64,000 nt of DNA from Adiantum capillus-veneris (taxonomy: Eukaryota > Streptophyta > Polypodiopsida > Polypodiales > Pteridaceae), in contig CM043959.1 of NCBI GenBank assembly GCA_014529385.2, forward strand, positions 11,494,309 to 11,558,308. Reading direction: 5' to 3'. The number at the start of each line of letters is the position of its first letter. Within the stretch, counting starts at the first letter, position 1. This document shows positions 45,165-57,440 of this stretch, piece after piece. The notes below the pieces were generated by a model, which saw only the letters and a list, made by a program, of their open reading frames with translations, was not told where the DNA came from and did not search any database. The translations under genes were made by a program, and so were the position numbers.

Positions 45165-47870
45165 TTGAATGGGATCAATAAGGTCTTACGTGACTTTATT
45201 CCTCAAATCACAATGCCTTTCATTGATGATTTTCCTATCAAAGTATGTGAAGAAAGTGAGAAATATGAAGCTATGGATCTCAGGGGATGTTGCAGAGTTT
45301 GTGAAAAATCACATAAATGATTCTGATAAAACTTAGTCTAGATTGGAGAAAGTGAATCTTACTTTGTCACGGAGAAAGTCTATGTTTGGTATTAATGAAG
45401 TGCTCATTGTGGGACACACGTGCGGGCCATATGGTAGGAAACCTTGTCCAACAAAGGTAGATGCCATCCAAAGAATGAAAGAAACATCCACTAGAATCAC
45501 TGAGGTTAGAAGGTTTTTGGGAGCATGTGTCTTTTATGTTATTTGGATTCCACATTATGCACATATAGTTGATCCTCTTTATCAATTTCTTAGAAAAAGT
45601 CAAAAGTTTAAATGGACAAATACACATGTAAAGCCATGAAAAAGCTAAAACAGTTGCTCCAATCATCACCAAATTTGAGAAAGGTAGAATATGAGTATAA
45701 AAGGCCAGTAGTTGTGATAGTAGACACCAATCCTACATGAATTGGATGGGAAATAGGGAAATATGATGAAGAAGGACACATGTATGTGGTGAGATTTGGA
45801 GCAAACCAAAGAAATTATCCACAAATAAAGAGAGAGTTATGGGGTATGGTTCCAACCTTGAAAAATGGGAAACAGTACCTAGTCGGTGCATGTGTGGTTG
45901 CAGATATAGATTGTCTACCACTTCTTGGGATGATTACAAGCTGCTCAATGCCAACATTGCTATGTTACGGTGGATTTCCTACATTAAGTCCTTAAATTCC
46001 AAGTTTAAGCACATTTAGAGAGTTTGAGACTTTAGAGACATTTTGGGAATCACCAATGTCGTGAAGATTTGTCCATATGGACAAATCTCAAAATGTTTTT
46101 TAACACCAAAGACTTTCACAACGTAGTACTTGAAAAGGTCTTCTGAGCCATGCTCTCAAAACTCTGGCTAAGATTTGGCCTTGTGGTATAATCTTAAACT
46201 CAATTTGAAAGTGGGAATTGGGAAATTCCCAAATTCACTAATATGGTGTTTAGTGGTAGATATTCTATCAAGGGCAAGGTATGAAGATGAGTCACAAATG
46301 ATTGATGAGGGAGATGAGGTGGGCACAAAGTTCTATTCTATCGCTCATGTCAAAGGTAACAATGTCCGCATGTCTAATCACTTGAATTGTTCTTGAAAGA
46401 TATTTATTAAGGTGGTTGGCTTCTTATTGGAAGCTATTTGAGTACTCTAACAAAACAAGATGATTGGTCTAAACAAGAATTCAAGAGGATATGCAGGAAA
46501 GCATATGGGTACTTTTTGAGGGATGGTTACTTGTGGAAGCATCCCAAACAAAAGGGTGTTATGCCACAAAGGGTTATATGTAAAAACGTGACTCAAGTAA
46601 AGCTCATGCAAGAGTTTCATGAGAGGCTATGGACTAGACACAGGGGTGTGTGGGAAACCTTCTCCAAGTTGAAAGAAAAGGGTTATATGTAAAAAAGTGA
46701 CTCAAGTAAAGCTCATGCAAGAGTTTCATGAGAGTCTATGGACTAGACACAGGGGTGTGTGGGAAACCTTCTCCAAGTTGAAAGAAAAATACTGGTGGAA
46801 GGGTATGTATAAATGTGTATCTCAATTTTTAGAGTCGTGTGTAACTTGTCAAATGTATTCAAATGTCCGACATCGTGATGGGTTGCACCCTACATATCCA
46901 CTAGCCATGCACTATAAATGGTTTGTGGATCTAGTCACAATGCCTTTAGGACTCTGGTAGATGAGATACTTAGTTCTTGCACAAGAGAACGTAACTAACT
47001 AGGTTGATCGGGTGAGAATTAAGAGCAAAAACCACAGAGGCTGTATGCAAATTCCTTCTTGATGAGGTGATTTTCCGTTATGATGTGTGGGAAAGATCAC
47101 TGTGGAAGAGGTAAACTAGATACTAAAGAAGCAAGGGAATTCTTTTCCAAATTAGAAATCAAGCTTTTCCTTACTATACCTTACAACCCTAAAGGCAATG
47201 GAAAGAGTGAGAGAGGGTATCCTCCTATCATCAAAGCTTTGGCCAAGGCTTGCGAAGGTAGAGTTGGTGAGTCACCAAAATTGTTGCCATATGCTTTATG
47301 GTTTGTCATACAATACATATCTCACTAGCTAGCTATATGCCTGTAGAGCTGATGTATGGTCAAAAGCCAATGATGTCAATTGAAGAAACCAATTCCCACA
47401 TGGAATGTACTACCTTGGTAAGAGGGGCTTAGCAGGGAAAATCTCCTTGCATTGCGTATAAGGTAGCTACAGAGAAAACCTGGAGACATTGAGGCTGCAA
47501 AAGAGCGATTGAAAAATGCAAGGTTGAAAAACAAGGACTACTTCAATAAGAAACATCGGCTCATGAGAAAATAAATTGACAAAAGTGATTGGGTTTTAGT
47601 GTAGGATAGTAGCCTTGATAACGAGCACACAGTCATGCATAAGTACTCAAAAAGATGGTTTAAAATGTATGTTGTAAAGCATGTGCATGAAAATTCTACT
47701 TACATCTTGTCTAAACTAGATGGCATAGAATTAAAGGTTCCCATTGTAGGGAAGGGATCAAAGTGTTTAAGAGAAGAGAAGACAGTGATCCAAAAGATGT
47801 TGAGGAAGAGGAAGAGCAAAACACAGGTGAAGATCAAAGTGAAGATGCAGCGTTAGAATCTATCTAGTGA
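45165..47870 (+). pseudogene. gypsy polymerase remnant (RT end, RNase H, integrase)
   Basis: Plus-strand remains of a second gypsy family. The RT palm/thumb begins abruptly after the satellite array (VLRDFIPQITMPF), then KVNLTLSRRKSMFGINEVLI, GHTCGPYGRKPCP, EVRRFLGACVFY and KFKWT. Integrase parts are TRHRGVWETFSKLKEK, YWWKGMY, CVTCQMY, KLEIKLFLTIPYNPKGNGKS (Glu block), LLPYALW and MPVELMYGQKP. A basic C-terminal tail (ILSKLDGIELKVPI) ends near 47850. A 109-bp tandem duplication (46571-46788) and many stops interrupt it. Clearly inactive. Confidence 0.75.
46571..46788. repeat. 109-bp tandem duplication inside integrase remnant
   Basis: Two copies starting gggttatatgtaaaaa at 46571 and 46680, nearly identical. 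The unit length is not a multiple of three, so it shifts the frame. Confidence 0.9.
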
Positions 47871-47964
47871 AGATGAAATCATGAAAGATCTATAAGGGAA
47901 TCAAAGCTATAGAGAAATAAAATGTGGTATATACCAGAGGATGTGCAAGTTTAGAGTGGGTGGA

Positions 47965-49274
47965 TGTTGTGATGTGGCACGTACATAGTGGGAACCAACA
48001 CTAAGAGATTTATTTTGTGACGTTTTAGATACATAAGTATATTTCTCATAATTTGCATGTGCATATCTAAGTATAATAATAATCTTTTTATCTCATCTTA
48101 TTATTTATCTCAATGATTCTATATTCTTACTTTACCGTTATAAAGTATGACGGGGAAAAGCGTCAATAGATGCACCTTTTCAACTTCGGAAAAAAAGCGT
48201 TTATTCTTGCTTTATACTATCCCATTATCATCTCACACTCTACCTATATCTTATAGTTAGGGTAATTTTCAATATATATATATATATATATATTCTATGT
48301 ATTTTCTATTTTTTCTTATATTTATTTCTTATAGGTACTAGGAATGTATCAAATCCTAGTGGGACACTAGCTTGCATAATTTTCAATGATGCACCTATTT
48401 TAATGCATTATTGTAAGGATGCTTACAAAACTTTGTTAAGAAGCAATGTCATGCTTTCATATTGCATGAGGTGTCCATTGGAATCAAATAGAAGTTTAGG
48501 CTAAGGGGACCATAAGAAGACTTTTGTTGCCAAAAAGATATCCTATTTTGATAAATTTTTTACACATGATTCCAATCTGAGTTGGAAAAAGTATATAAAA
48601 TGGGGGTCCTAGCGCATGAGCTGAATTGTTTGCCTATATATTTTTTTTTTTCATTTGAAGCTATGGTTGAGGAGATATACTCAAAATGGTGGACCCCAGT
48701 GTGCCCACATCATGCAGAGACAACCCATTTCAAACTTTTCCAGTTCCTATTCACACTCACTCCTCTCTTTCTTGTGTAACCCTTGGGGGTTCCCTTCACC
48801 TATAAAAGGATACCTCTTCTTCCTTGAAAACTATTCATTAGAGAGTGAGAGGATTAATGCCTAGTTATACTTAGCCTTAAACATAAGCCTAAGCCTACAC
48901 TTGCTCCTTGAGGAAGACCTGCCAATCTTGTAAGATCAACTCTACCAAAGAAAGACTTGTATTTGATGCATCATTCAAGGCTAGAAGTCTTTCCTTTTCT
49001 TCTCTCTCCATCAAATTGGCATATAAATCTCAAAGGGTTATCAAACAAGGTGTGTTTTTTATTTGTGATTTTTTTTTTTTTAATTGATGTTTTTCTTTTC
49101 ATCTCTAGCCCAACCCTTAACTATATCTCTATTTCCAAATCTATTCCCTAACCTAGCTATTATTCACTTATAATTCTACACTCACCCTTATCTCTATCTC
49201 TATCTCTACATCTAATTCTATCTCTATCCGATAATTTTACCATCTTCTCCACAAAGGAAATGCATTTTCTATTC
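47965..49274 (+). other. possible 3' LTR of the gypsy remnant and unassigned DNA
   Basis: AGAGTGGGTGGA at 47953-47964 could be a polypurine tract and TGTTGTGATGTGG at 47965 an LTR start. The second LTR copy is not in view, so this is tentative. A short (AT)10 tract lies at about 48273-48292. Nothing else recognised. Confidence 0.3.
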
Positions 49275-49602
49275 TTGGATATGGTCTTCGAGAGGTGTAG
49301 GGAGAAAAGAATGTGCCTAAACCATTTCAAATCATTGTTCGTGGTATGGAAAGGACAAGTTTTGGGACACATTGTTTCTAGAAATAGCATTTAAATGGCC
49401 ATTGATAAAGTTAAGTATCTTCAACAAGCTAGAGCGCCGACAATAATATTTGAATTAAGCACTTTTTTGGGTATATCAAATTCTATAGACGATTTCTTCA
49501 TACGTTTGTAGCCAAAGCACTTCCCTTATATGAGCTAACTAAGGAAGGCAATAAGTTCATTTGGAACCAGGAATGTGAGCAAAGTTTTTAGTGCTTGAAG
49601 GA
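49275..49602 (+). pseudogene. gypsy RT/RNase H fragment truncated by element B
   Basis: Plus-strand fragment reading LDMVFERCREKRMCLN, GQVLGHIVSRNS, DKVKYLQQARAP, FLGYIKFYRRFLH, LYELTKEGNKFIWN and CEQSF-stop-CLKDVM. It stops exactly where the element B LTR appears to begin, which helps place that boundary. Several frame changes and stops. Confidence 0.75.
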
Positions 49603-50668
49603 TGTAATGAAAGGATGCCCTTTAAACAACGTTTCCATAAAGATTCCATTAAGATTCCTCAAAGATTCTATAAAGATTCCAGATGAAGATGATGATGAAG
49701 TAATGAAGATGAAGATGGATGCTGCAACCTACGAGTTCATGGACGTCATCGAATATCCCGTTATTATTATTTTGAGCCATTACGGCCACTTTTGTAATGT
49801 TTACGGGAACCTCATATTTTAAATCGGCACTTGTATTTTGGCCGCAGATTCTTGTATAATGAGTAAAGCCAACTCAGTTTCTTGTAATTAAGCTCTGTAG
49901 AAGCCTAGGGACAATTCAGGTCATTTGGCCGGACATTAGGCTTGAAGGCTTTGTATATAAGCTGAAACCTAAGGCTTTGTAAAGAACACATTACGTTATC
50001 CCAAATAATATACAGTCGTGGGTTCTGCAGCACACAGTAGCGAGCTTCACGCACATACACCATCGCGCACACTAATCACATTGCAGATATGAGAGTAGGA
50101 GCGTGTTAGCATCGAGGAGCTCTCCGCGTCAACGCAAGCAATGGAAGCCGAGGACCACATCACGAGCCCGCCTGCTACGAGCTATATTTGGTCGTAAGTA
50201 CCTCAAACGACATCCGATCTGAATGATCAAGTAGTCGTTAGAATCAAGGCGAGAAGCTCTTCGTGTTGATGTCTTTGTAGATCAGTTCCGGACACTTTGG
50301 AAATTGATGTTTTGAGTCTATCGCAATAGTGATTAGAGGTCTTACAGTTATGGTTTTCAGGGTTTAGGTGTTTGGCCATATAGGATATATCCTTGTGAGT
50401 CTTGCCCTCCGATTTCGAGTCATTGTGATATGATTTGAGACTGTTTTGAGCTTGTAATGTTTTGTAGGATGCATTGTGTTTTTCTTTGCTTTATGGTAGT
50501 GTTGTGGTAGGATTAGTGATTGTAGAGTGTTTTTAGTGTCTAGCTCAGGGTTGACAACCCAGAGATTGCCTCCATGCCCTAGTCCGGTCAGCTACGTCCT
50601 CGGATTGACAGTTTGTTGGTCTGTGTTCTCGCTGTGCTCCATCGTCCGTCGTGGCGTACCCGCTAACA
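49603..50668 (+). repeat. 5' LTR of element B
   Basis: The right edge is firm: CTAACA at 50668 followed by the primer site. The left edge is inferred: TGTAATGAAAGGATG at 49603 resembles TGTTGAAAGGATT at 63988, where the 3' LTR begins after a polypurine tract. A TATA box (GTATATAAGC) lies at about 49953-49962. GAGTCTATCGCAATAG near 50313 is a degenerate half of the leader palindrome. Confidence 0.7.
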
Positions 50669-50669
50669 T

Positions 50670-50690
50670 TGGTGCAGCTGCCGGGGACGA
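50670..50690 (+). promoter_or_regulatory. Element B primer-binding site, tRNA-Asp type
   Basis: TGGTGCAGCTGCCGGGGA matches the tRNA-Asp complement TGGCGCCGTTGCCGGGGA at 15 of 18 bases, one base inside the LTR. It differs from element A's site at different positions. Confidence 0.75.
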
Positions 50691-51260
50691 AGCGTCTAAA
50701 CTAGCGTAGACCGCATCACTCGTGTTTGATAGTATAGCGTTTCTCTAAAGTTTTCTAGAGTGTTGTCACCATTTGCCTTCTTAGTGGGAAGTCAGAGAGC
50801 GGATCTCTTGATTGAGGGATAGTCAGGGAGCCTGCGTCTCACTGAGGTGGTCCACCATGAGGTTGAGGTATGGTTATATTATTTTTTTGTGTGTTTAGAT
50901 TAGGTTTTATGGTTTGTGTGTTTGGTTGTGAAGAACTTGAAAGAGAAAGAAAAAACGCAAAGAAAAACGCAAAAGGTAAGCAGGAGGCTGTTTGCTTGCC
51001 AGAAAGCAAAAACAAACATTCAACCATCCAAAGTAGGACTTTAGATAGTGTAGGACATCTGATGTTGATCTAGAGCAATTTTGACATGAAAATGTGCTTG
51101 AAAACACAAAAGGCGGAATTGTGCTGATTATGGTAAAAGTGCTCTAAAATGGTCGTTTGAAAGCCGATTTGAGTGCTTGTTTTTGCATTGGAGACCTTAA
51201 GGTAGAAGGAAAAAACAGATTTGGTCCAGTCCACAAAAAAAAAAAAAACCCAAAAGATCC
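50691..51260 (+). other. Element B leader, primer-proximal part
   Basis: Untranslated leader without a conserved domain; short ORFs only. The purine-rich part at 50935-50980 codes for a Lys/Glu stretch that is probably chance. Confidence 0.6.
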
Positions 51261-52915
51261 CAAAAAAAACAAAAATCTGAAACCAAATCTGTAATTTTCA
51301 AAAAAATTTGACCTCAAGACCTTGTTTTGCATATGCTCTAGAGCTTGTATGTGAAATTTCAAAGCATTTGCATCAGTGCTTGTGCATCTAAGTGGGAATT
51401 TGCTTTTTCTAAGTGTAAGGAAGTGAACTCTGAAATGCTTGAATCCAAAGGAAAAGAAGTCCAAATTGAATAAAACTTTGGGGATAGGCTTCTAAGGGCA
51501 TTGGGAACCAAACTGTCCAAAAACAGAGAAAAAAATCACTTCCTAGTGGCTCTCTGCTCAGTCTATCGCGATAGACTGGTGAATTGGAGATAGACTCACA
51601 ATCAGGCAAAACCCCTCATACCACAGGTAAAACACATCAATACAAGGTTGCTCCCAAAAATTGAGTGTACTTGGACACCTGCTTGACCACTAAACCTCAA
51701 GTCTGGTATTTTGAGTCAGACTTCAGAGAAAAATTGGGTAAAGGGACTTGACCAAATTTCCAAACCTTGTGAAACTTGGTATACATGATCTACAGAGGGT
51801 AGGGAACACATTTGTGAAGAGAAAATTTGAAAAAAGTGTCATTTTAGCATACTTGGTGAGTCTATCGCGATAGACTAAGAACCCAGTGATAGAAACTGAA
51901 TTTTTCAAAAACCTATGTGGCATAGCTTGGAAAGGTGCTATCAAGGACACATAAAAATTTGAAGTCATTTGGACATCAGAAAGTGGGTCTAAGACCATTT
52001 GAGAGGATTCAGCTTGTAGAAAACACCAGATTTGGTCTAACTGACAAACTAAAAGTCCAAAACAAGTGAAAATTGGTAGGAGGACTAAGGAGAGGTATTG
52101 GAACACAGTGGTATAGTCAAAGCTCAAGTTTGACCTATAAAAGGGCTACTTGCTGAGTCTATCGCGATAGACTCAAAGCAGGGCCAAAGAAATTGAAATT
52201 TTCAAAACCCTCTGGAGCATAGCTTGTTTAGCCTCTCAGGAGGTTACACACAAAAATTGGTGGATTTTGGACATTGGGAAGTCATCCTAAGTCTATTTTC
52301 TAGTGATCAGATAGACTCATAATTCTAGAGTTGGAGTTAGAGACCTAAGAAAAAGTCCAAAACAAGTGGAAATTGGTGAGCAAGGTGTACAGAGCATAGG
52401 GAACACAGTGGTGAAGAGAAATCTGGAAATTTTTCAAAACTGAAGAATCTGCTGAGTCTATCGCGATAGACTGAGGCTTTTTCCCAGAAATTGAAATTTT
52501 TGAAAACTGACCTTAGGGCCTTGTTCTACATGTTGTTGTGAGCCTATTGTTAAAATTTGAGTAAATTTGGAGTATTGTAAGTGCATCTAAGAGGATTACT
52601 TCATAAGATTAGAAAAGAGACTGTTGTTTGATGCAAGTTACAAAGGAAAAGTATTCCAAATTGGTTGAAACTTGGTGAGTAGTATCTCAAGAGAAGGGGG
52701 AACTCACATCTGTGAAAACAATTGAAAAACTGTATCCCAGTAACACTCTGGTGAGTCTATCGCGATAGACTCAGAAATTCATTGTAGAAAAATCAAAATT
52801 CAAATCTGACTTCATATTTGGGTTCAGAAGGCCCATTATACCCTGTACACAAAGTTTGAGTGCATTTGGACATCTGTAAGGGGTACTTGGTGAGCCTATT
52901 GCGATAGACAAGTCA
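51261..52915 (+). repeat. Element B leader: ~299-bp tandem units with a perfect palindrome
   Basis: The perfect 18-bp palindrome AGTCTATCGCGATAGACT starts at 51560, 51859, 52156, 52455 and 52754 (spacings 299, 297, 299, 299). It extends to 20 bp (GAGTCTATCGCGATAGACTC) at 52156 and 52754. A decayed copy, GCCTATTGCGATAGAC, follows 138 bp later at about 52893. The DNA between is diverged but alignable: aagtccaaaacaagtg, attggttgaaacttggtgag, gggaacacagtggtgaagag and aaattgaaatttt recur in the same order. The palindrome is much better conserved than the rest of the unit. Confidence 0.95.
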
Positions 52916-53384
52916 GGAAAAAATTTTGAGAAAATCTTTTGAAACCAAGTATACCATTGGGTTTATCATTGCCGAAGGAGTGCACACACCAATTTTGGGC
53001 TCAAACTGACCACTTGCAAAAACATCAGATAGAGAAACTTTCCAAATTACATCTCACTGTTTTGGTCATAACTTTCACATACAGACTCCGATTCCAAAAC
53101 TTTTTTTTATCAAAACGTAGCTTGAGAGTAGCACTACAGATCTTAGAGTAAATTGACCAAAATGGTTGCCAACGGCATACATTTTGGTCAGTTTTGAAAA
53201 AAACATTGTTAAAGGCCTCAAAATGCATCCGGAAGTCAGGGGTCTCTAAAACCGACAATTTGAGAGAATTGTGAGAAAACGCTCACGGTTTTGGACATAG
53301 TTTTGGATTTTCCCTGACCAAAACACTTGAACACACTAAGAGAGGTATTACTACGGCAAGCTAGAGCTATTAAGCCTAGAAGTC

Positions 53385-55480
53385 ATGTCTACATCAGACT
53401 CAGACTCAGCTTATACAAGCACATGGATTGCAGGGATAGATGAGCACCCGCCCAAAATAGATCTTCCAAACCTACAGTACATAAAGACCAATTTTGTGGA
53501 GAGAGTTTGGACGTATAACCATGAAAGTGAAGGACTATATAGGTATATTAATGGAAATCAATTCAACCTTTACAGTTTCTTAGAGCCTTACCCAGAGGAG
53601 CTGACAGAGTACAAGCTCTTATATGTCTATACATATGAGGTCGACCGACAATGGACATCTTTATTTGTTGACAAGTATGGACGAGAATATAGAGCTGTAG
53701 AAAGCACAAATCCGCGAACCAAATTAGATATGAGTGGATATTTGGTCAATGAAGGACCTCAGATACATCCACCAAACACAGGAACCTCTAAGAGAATTCC
53801 AAAGAGGGGGCTACCACCTGGATTTCCCCCTAGAGCGATAACGAGAGATGAAACGATACCAGAGAGGAGTATGGTTCCATACTTTGCACCCCAAAGTATA
53901 AGACCATCTCAGCTAAGAAAATGGGTAAATAGAAAGTACAATGGCATAGGAGACCCATATGCCCATGTCTTAGCTTTCAAGTAAGTCCTGCGAGCAGAAC
54001 GAGTAGAGGACTTCCACACACAGTATGAGGGTTTTGGACTTACATTGGAGGACAATGCACAAGCATGGTTTGAACTATTGAACCAGAGAGAGTTCACAAC
54101 CATTGAGAAAATGTTGGACGAATTTGTTCAAGAATTCACCAAGAGGGGCATAAAACATAACACCCTTCCTAAGATTCAGGAATTTAAACAAGGCGAAACA
54201 AAAACATTGCGACATGCAATATTGTGTTTCAAGCAATATGTTGCTAGATGTCCTACCCAAGAGTTACCCACGCCAGAACTTCAGATCCTATGCTTCATCA
54301 GAGGGCTTAGGAATGAGAATCTCCAAAAGGACCTATACGTGAAAAGATACCAAACCTTGGAAGAGGTGACCAAAGCAGCAGTTGACCGAGTTGACAATTG
54401 CGAATTCTATGACGATGGTCAGAAGAAGATGAATGATGCGAGTGAGAAAAACAAAACCATTGATCTTGAGGATCAAAGAGGGAATCTAGGACAAAACCAA
54501 GTAAATGTTGAGGAGCAAATCGTAGAGAATGTGATGCAACGCATCAACCACTCTGACAGAGTACCAGCCTATAGAGTTCCTCAACAACGCAGGTGCATGA
54601 CATGTGGAGGGGACCAACCGACGCAACATTGTCCTGACTATAGACCTAAGACTCCACCAGGGTTTGAGCATGTTATGTCTCAACCGCCTAGATATCATCC
54701 TGTAGCGAAACAAGTGTTCTTAAGTGAAAGACCCATAGCTGCTAGAAATGCATATGTGAGTCATGAGCTTCAAATAGAAAGAAATGTGGTAGATCAGAGG
54801 CCACTTCAAGGTCAATATCAAGTATTTCCACAACAACCAATACGTCCATGTCACAGATGTGGTAGTAGTGATCACTTGATTAAGGATTGTCCACACCATG
54901 ATATGATGATAAATGTAAATTGTAATGAGTGTGCAATCACACATATGATTTTAGATTGTCCTAAGAATCCAAGAAATAAAGGTAAAATGCAACCACATGT
55001 TACCTTTCCTTCTACCAACAAATCAGAGAAAGAACGAGCCGCAACAAAAGAAGAGACCACAACAACAACAGAGAAAGACACAATTGTAAAAGAACAGGTG
55101 CTTAAACAACAAGAAGATGAAAGTAAGCAAGTTTCTTCAGTAAATGTTGTCACAAGAGCACAAGCAAAAGTGCAAGAGCAGAAGCCTACAGATGGAGAGA
55201 CTAGTAAGAGTTCCAAAAGCCGTAGAAACTCTAGACGAGCAAGAAGGACTAGAATGAAAGCGAGACTAGAAAGGGAGAAAGGAGAAGAAAAGGCTGTTAC
55301 AGCTGAGTTGGAAACAACTCAAGAGCAACATACACAGCAAAGGGAAGTTGAAACCCTTAAACCAGCTGAAGCACCCAAGAGTGCTAGTTCAAGAGGATCT
55401 GTCCTAGTGGACAAAGTGAATGAGCCTTTAGACGCATTTGACAGGCTTATGAGGCTAGATTAGCAAATAGACAGACCTTA
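53385..55480 (+). pseudogene. Element B gag (one stop, otherwise open)
   Basis: Capsid and nucleocapsid protein. Starts MSTSDSDSAYTSTWI at 53385. The N-terminal domain (199 codons) ends LRKWVNRKYNGIGDPYAHVL, with a TAA at 53982 in place of a likely CAA. The same frame continues RAERVEDFHTQYEGFGLTLE, AWFELLNQ, RGIKHNTLPKIQEFKQ and LCFIRGLRNENLQKDLY. Three Cys/His motifs follow: CMTCGGDQPTQHC, a clean knuckle CHRCGSSDHLIKDC, and CNECAITHMILDC. The C-terminal 170 residues are Lys/Glu/Gln-rich and probably RNA-binding or coiled coil. A 1-bp shift near 55440 moves the frame to the next block. Total length is about 690 codons, similar to A. Confidence 0.8.
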
Positions 55481-56345
55481 GAACAAAGATGGATGACTTA
55501 TCCTTATCCTGAACTAGAGAAGCAGAGGCTAGAAATGTGTAAGCAGCTCATTGAAACTGCTCAAGCATTGCTAGAACCACCTCCACCAGAATTGAAGGAT
55601 AGGATAGTCACCCCAGTGCACAAAGATGAGAACATTAAAGTAGACGAATTGCCTAGAGAAGAGGTAGATCATAAGGAAGAACCACTGCCAAGGTCGCAAG
55701 ACTCGAGGGTAGTCCAAAATACAATAGATGAATCAATGAGGGATTTCCCACCCTATGTTCCTGTAGTTGAGGAGCAGTGGCCAGAGGAGTTATGGAAGGC
55801 TGTTCGAGATTCCCAAAAAAGAGAAGAGGATGCTGGACCAGCACCATTTCTTGAAATCACATTAGATAGACCACAAATGAGTGTTGATGTGAGGTCATAT
55901 CATGGTGACGTAGGATCGATAGCCTTCGAAGACAGTGGACCTGCATCGTTAAGAACTTTGCCACAGTACATGGGAGATTTTGAGGCAAATTTTGAGATTG
56001 TGAGAGTTCCATCACAGAGGCTAGGAGGGACAAAATAATTGGACACAAAAATTTTGACTGACTTGCTATCCACGCCTGTGAAGTGCACAATTACGTTGGC
56101 AGTGCTTTTGAAAATCAGGCCAAGTATGTGGACGGATATAGGAAAATGCTTGGAAAAAATTGGGATCAAAAGCCCGTTAAGGTTCCTGGAAAAAGAGCTA
56201 GATGAGATCGAGAAGCCTAGATCAAATGTAAGACCGGTACCTCTGAACAAAGTAGGAGAGTACTGTGAAGGAGAAGATGGTAATGCCACTTTGCTTGTCG
56301 AGTACAATGGGATTGAAACAAAAGCTATACTTGATAGTGGAGCAG
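55440..56345 (+). pseudogene. Element B gag-protease connector and truncated retropepsin
   Basis: Open at 55493-56038 and, after a TAA at 56036, at 56039-56371 in the same frame. The connector has EARLANRQTLEQRW and SYHGDVGSIAFEDSGPASL. The protease starts with TKAILDSGAG, containing the catalytic Asp-Ser-Gly, and is then cut: the next codons do not match element A, and a stop follows at 56369. The catalytic flap and C-terminal helix are lost. The cut marks the left edge of the inserted segment. Confidence 0.75.
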
Positions 56346-56371
56346 GAAGCGAAAACGGGACAACGTATTAA

Positions 56372-57278
56372 AAGTCTAAAAACTATTTCGTCCCTATAAC
56401 TGCCACAATTGGGCTAAGGTATCCTCAACCAACGCTTTTTCCCCCCTAACAGATGTGAGGGCACAGCCGCTCGTGGACTCCTCTTCCCGTGAAGAAGTTG
56501 TCTAAACGTTTTAGTGCGCAGGGATGGATAGTTACCTGACTAATCAGGTCCACCCATCCATGATTGACAACCTTAGTCAATCCCCACTTACCACCCTGCA
56601 CTCACACAAGATTCATTTATCTTATTATCCCATTGTTTTAACATTTAAAATAATGGTTTCTTTTAACGTTCCATCACAATAATTCCTTGAAGACAGCATT
56701 GAAAGCATTCTTTTAAAAAATAGACATCTTTAAACTTAAGACAAGGTACTGTCAATCAAAACATTGTCCATTATAACCATGACCAGTACTCTTCTTGTCT
56801 CAATACCACCTAAGGTGAAAAACGGTACCCATTCCTTATTCAAATCCGGAGTGGATAAACCCCCACCCAAGGTTCCAAGGGGCCATACACCAAACCAGTT
56901 GCCCGTACAACCGGGCGGCTCCCCTAGGATAAGAAAACAGTATCCTAACTTATGTAGAAACATCAAGACATGACACAGAGTAGAAACTCATCGTTCATGG
57001 GGGTAACCGACTTATCCGTGGCTAGAAAGCCAATCATTATCATCAATTTATATCAAGGAGTCGGAGGTGTCTTGAGACAAGCTGTCTTAAGGATGATCAA
57101 ACATATCTTTCCTAATTCAACCAGTTCTAACCCAAACAAGTCTTTCCTACATTATAAACAAATGCACGTTGGAAGTTACCTTCCGTTTTCAGCCAGTTTA
57201 TCCTTCTTACGTATGCAATGCTAACTTATAAAAGAACTTAAACTAATTAAAGACTTAATTGAATAATGGGACACCCAC
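56372..57278. other. left part of inserted segment, no gene recognised
   Basis: Mixed-composition sequence; short frames on both strands (for example 56736-56966) lack recognisable domains. No tRNA or known RNA fold identified by eye. Confidence 0.4.
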
Positions 57279-57440
57279 CTAGGATTGATTGGCCATCTGC
57301 TGTTGCGCTGGCGCCTGAAGACTCTCCTCTGCAGGCCTACTACTAGGCCCGGCTTCGTCGTCGTGCAACGCTCTAGTTCGTTTTGAAGCTATGTCCTCAT
57401 CATAAGATGTAGGATTTGCTCGGGTTCTTTTTGGTATCAT
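57279..57440 (-). CDS. 53-residue basic ORF in inserted segment
   Basis: Starts MIPKRTRANPTSYDEDIASK at ATG 57440 and stops at TAG 57281-57279. It is Arg/Lys-rich at the N-terminus and Gln/Pro/Ser-rich at the C-terminus. It is the first good ATG after the 152-bp array on the minus strand and has the look of a gypsy gag N-terminus (compare common MPPKR-type starts). The sequence TAG|GTGGGT at the stop could be a splice donor. Function not recognised; possibly a truncated gag. Confidence 0.35.
   Translation of the reverse strand: MIPKRTRANPTSYDEDIASKRTRALHDDEAGPSSRPAEESLQAPAQQQMANQS

Noticed and set aside
51560-51577. Restriction or homing endonuclease site as explanation of the palindrome
   Set aside because: The shared dyad in element A has different arms, which a fixed recognition site would not explain.
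51560-52910. CRISPR-like array (regular palindromes with spacers)
   Set aside because: Spacing near 299 bp and homologous, not unique, intervening DNA; eukaryotic retrotransposon context.
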